Assembly: GCA_002439735.1 (NCBI GenBank)
Contig: DJPG01000059.1
Location: forward strand, 2,178-17,243
Direction of reading: 5' to 3'
Length of the DNA stretch: 15,066 bases
From: Firmicutes bacterium UBA6418
GTDB lineage: Bacteria > Bacillota > Clostridia > Peptostreptococcales > Anaerovoracaceae
Part shown: positions 13,306 to 15,066 of the stretch, one piece after another
How the letters are laid out: every line of letters starts with the position of its first letter
How positions within the stretch are numbered: the first letter of the stretch is position 1
The notes under the pieces: model-generated
Told to the model about the DNA's origin: nothing
Databases searched by the model: none
Seen by the model: the letters and a program-made list of their open reading frames with translations, nothing else
Translations under genes and position numbers: made by a program

Positions 13306-14739
13306 TTACTTCGAAGAGTGCTCCTGTAAGAGATTATTTTTCATGTCCCACAGTTTCTGAGAAAGGTCTACATAGTAAGTCTGCGGATTTTCAAAACGCA
13401 AGGTCTCGTCCCAGAGGGTATCCAGCTGTTCCTGACAGTACTTTTTGATCGTTTCGATATCCGGGCTTTCGTAAACACACTTGCCCTGCTCGAAGATCTG
13501 CACGTGCAGATTGCGGACTTCGTAATTGCGGATCCGCGTCTTTTTCCATACCGCATTCGGATCGAAAATTTCATAATATTCCTGCTCCGGAATCGTTTCC
13601 TCCGCCAGTGTGATCACATCGCCGCGCGCCTTGCCGGTATCCTTGCTGTACAGCCGATACAGACCCTTGAAGCCTGGGTTGGTGATCTTCTCGACGTTTT
13701 CGGAAATCTTGATCTTCGGCGTCAGCACGCCGTCCTTTTCGAGTGCCGCCAGCTTATAGACGCCGCCGAAGACCGGCTCGGATTTGGCTGTGATCAAACG
13801 CTCGCCGACGCCGAACGAGTCGATCTGCGCACCCTCGAGGATGACGTCGCGGATAATATATTCATCCAGAGAATTGGATACGACGATGGTGCAGTCTTCG
13901 AGTCCCGCGTCATCCAGCATCTTACGCGCCTTTTTGGTCAGATAAGATACGTCACCGGAGTCAATCCGGATGCCCATCTTGGCCGGTTTCATTTCCTTGA
14001 ACACCTTGATTGCTGCCGGTACGCCGGATTTCAGCACATTATAGGTATCCACCAGCAGCACACAGTTATCCGGGTAGATCTCCGCGTATTTTTTGAATGC
14101 CGAATACTCGTCCGGATACATCTGTACCCAGCTGTGAGCCATGGTCCCCAGCGCCACAATGCCATAATCGCGATCCGCGATTGCACAGGCCGTGCCTGCG
14201 CAGCCCCCGATATAAGCAGCTCTTGCGCCCATAATGGCCGCGTCCGCGCCATGCGCTCTGCGGGAACCGAATTCCATGACCGGTCTGCCCTTAGCCGCGC
14301 GTACGATGCGGCTCGCCTTGGTCGCGATCATGCTCTGATGGTTGATGCACAAAAGCACCATCGTTTCGACAAACTGTGCCTGCATCACCGGACCTCTGAC
14401 GGTCACGATCGGTTCATGTGGGAAGATCGGCGTTCCCTCCGGAACAGCCCAGACATCGCACTTGAACTCAAATTCACGCAGGTACTCGAGAAAATCTTCG
14501 CAGAACATATTTTTGCCGCGCAGATATTCGATGTCCTCCTCCGTAAATCTGAGGTTTTTGAGATAGTCGATCAGCTGCTCCAGCCCGGCCATGATCGCAT
14601 AGCCGCCGCCGTCCGGCACCCTGCGGAAAAACATATCAAAATAGGCGATATTGTCCGCCATGCCGGATTCAAAATATCCGTTTGCCATGGTGATTTCATA
14701 AAAATCCGTGAGCATCGTCAGATTCATTCGCTTGTCCAT
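13306..14739 (-). CDS. pncB: Nicotinate phosphoribosyltransferase
   Basis: Condenses nicotinate with phosphoribosyl pyrophosphate to nicotinate mononucleotide, usually with ATP hydrolysis, in the Preiss-Handler branch of NAD synthesis. The 477-residue protein begins NLTMLTDFYEITMANGYF, the family opening. It has FGSRRAHG (158-164), the phosphorylatable His202 in GTMAHSW, the metal/PRPP-binding segments LLVDTYN and IRIDSGD (Asp260, Asp263), and SFGVGERL. Its length and the C-terminal extension (VYESPDIETIKKYCQEQLDTLWDE) fit the longer bacterial type found in Firmicutes. The ATG at 14739 is chosen because AGGAGA lies 5 nt upstream; an in-frame ATG at 14769 has none. It follows uvrA by 111 bp on the same strand and converges on the tRNA gene. 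The nicotinamidase-like product of 89-628 would supply its substrate. Confidence 0.97.
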   Translation of the reverse strand: MDKRMNLTMLTDFYEITMANGYFESGMADNIAYFDMFFRRVPDGGGYAIMAGLEQLIDYLKNLRFTEEDIEYLRGKNMFCEDFLEYLREFEFKCDVWAVPEGTPIFPHEPIVTVRGPVMQAQFVETMVLLCINHQSMIATKASRIVRAAKGRPVMEFGSRRAHGADAAIMGARAAYIGGCAGTACAIADRDYGIVALGTMAHSWVQMYPDEYSAFKKYAEIYPDNCVLLVDTYNVLKSGVPAAIKVFKEMKPAKMGIRIDSGDVSYLTKKARKMLDDAGLEDCTIVVSNSLDEYIIRDVILEGAQIDSFGVGERLITAKSEPVFGGVYKLAALEKDGVLTPKIKISENVEKITNPGFKGLYRLYSKDTGKARGDVITLAEETIPEQEYYEIFDPNAVWKKTRIRNYEVRNLHVQIFEQGKCVYESPDIETIKKYCQEQLDTLWDETLRFENPQTYYVDLSQKLWDMKNNLLQEHSSK

Positions 14740-14744
14740 TGGAT

Positions 14745-14750
14745 TCTCCT
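14745..14750 (-). promoter_or_regulatory. Ribosome-binding site fixing the pncB start
   Basis: AGGAGA on the minus strand, 5 nt before the ATG at 14739. It makes the in-frame ATG at 14769 unlikely as the start. Confidence 0.8.
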
Positions 14751-14850
14751 CTGTACGTTTCTGTGTCATAGGAACCCGGCAGCCGCGCCGCGTCCGCTCT
14801 CGCAGGATGCCTACGCCGCACGCAGAAGCCGGCGCGCATAGGATCTCTGC

Positions 14851-15066
14851 CTATTTTTGCAATAGCTTTTTTAAGAACTGTCCTGTATAAGACTGCGGGC
14901 ACGCAGCTACTTCTTCCGGCGTGCCGGTGGTCACGATCGTTCCGCCGCGGTTTCCGCCGTCAGGTCCCAGGTCAATGATGTGATCAGCCCGCTTGATGAC
15001 ATCGAGATTATGCTCAATGACTACCACCGTATTGCCTGCGTCCACAAGCTTGTCCAATACCGCCAG
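14851..15066 (-). CDS. uvrA: Excinuclease ABC subunit A, C-terminal fragment (cut by window edge)
   Basis: The last 71 residues of UvrA, the damage-recognition ATPase of nucleotide excision repair. The sequence includes LVDAGNTVVVIEHNLDVIKRADHIIDLGP, the switch histidine and D-loop region of the second ATPase domain. It continues with DGGNRGGTIVTTGTPEEV and a SYTGQFLKKLL ending, all highly typical of UvrA C-termini. The reading frame is open to the window edge, so the 5' part lies outside. The stop is 111 bp before the pncB start on the same strand. No terminator is seen between them, so read-through into pncB is possible. Confidence 0.96.
   Translation of the reverse strand: MAVLDKLVDAGNTVVVIEHNLDVIKRADHIIDLGPDGGNRGGTIVTTGTPEEVAACPQSYTGQFLKKLLQK

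Overview
The window is a 15-kb stretch of bacterial chromosome, most likely from an anaerobic Bacillota (Clostridia-type) organism of mid-range G+C. This taxonomic reading rests on four things. The ribosome-binding sites are strong and AGGAGG-like. The GntR(YtrA-type)/ABC operon is of a kind common in Firmicutes. The phosphodiesterase carries the C-terminal GGHLRDLLNYSDRF tail I associate with clostridial members. Most protein sequences also read as clostridial. I cannot name a genus. No prophage, transposase, CRISPR array or plasmid gene is visible, so the coding part is mostly ordinary housekeeping and accessory metabolism.

Layout: (1) 89-5333, minus strand: dnaE (DNA polymerase III alpha), then a flavodoxin-domain protein, then a nicotinamidase-like hydrolase. 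(2) 5334-5794: divergent control region with a likely extended -10 promoter for dnaE. (3) 5795-9074, plus strand: a YfcE-type phosphodiesterase, D-serine ammonia-lyase (dsdA), a PaaI-type thioesterase and an ArsR/SmtB metal sensor. A repeat-rich 362-bp gap lies before dsdA. (4) 9161-11191, minus strand: a compact three-gene operon of GntR-family repressor, ABC ATPase and ABC permease. It has a near-consensus promoter whose -10 is covered by an imperfect 28-bp palindrome, the likely self-operator. (5) 11192-11888: non-coding and structurally rich, with a 243-bp unit bounded by perfect 19-bp inverted repeats, a terminator hairpin inside it, and four 35-bp tandem repeats. (6) 11889-12749, minus strand: a DAP-epimerase-fold racemase, preceded by 17-bp tandem repeats and a pair of 12-bp direct repeats. 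(7) 13014-13102, plus strand: tRNA-Ser(CGA) with its own promoter and terminator. (8) 13306-15066, minus strand: nicotinate phosphoribosyltransferase (pncB) and the 3' end of uvrA, which runs off the window.

Themes: DNA replication and repair (dnaE, uvrA); NAD salvage, with the nicotinamidase-like enzyme and pncB catalysing consecutive steps although 12 kb apart; and amino-acid stereochemistry (a PLP-independent racemase-like protein and D-serine ammonia-lyase). The least ordinary material is non-coding: three consecutive inverted pairs of an ACGCAA/TTGCGT motif before dsdA, and the repeat structures around the racemase. I did not find a convincing new multi-gene system. These repeats, the RGG-like linker in DnaE, and the Cys/His tail on the ArsR sensor are the items most worth a second look.
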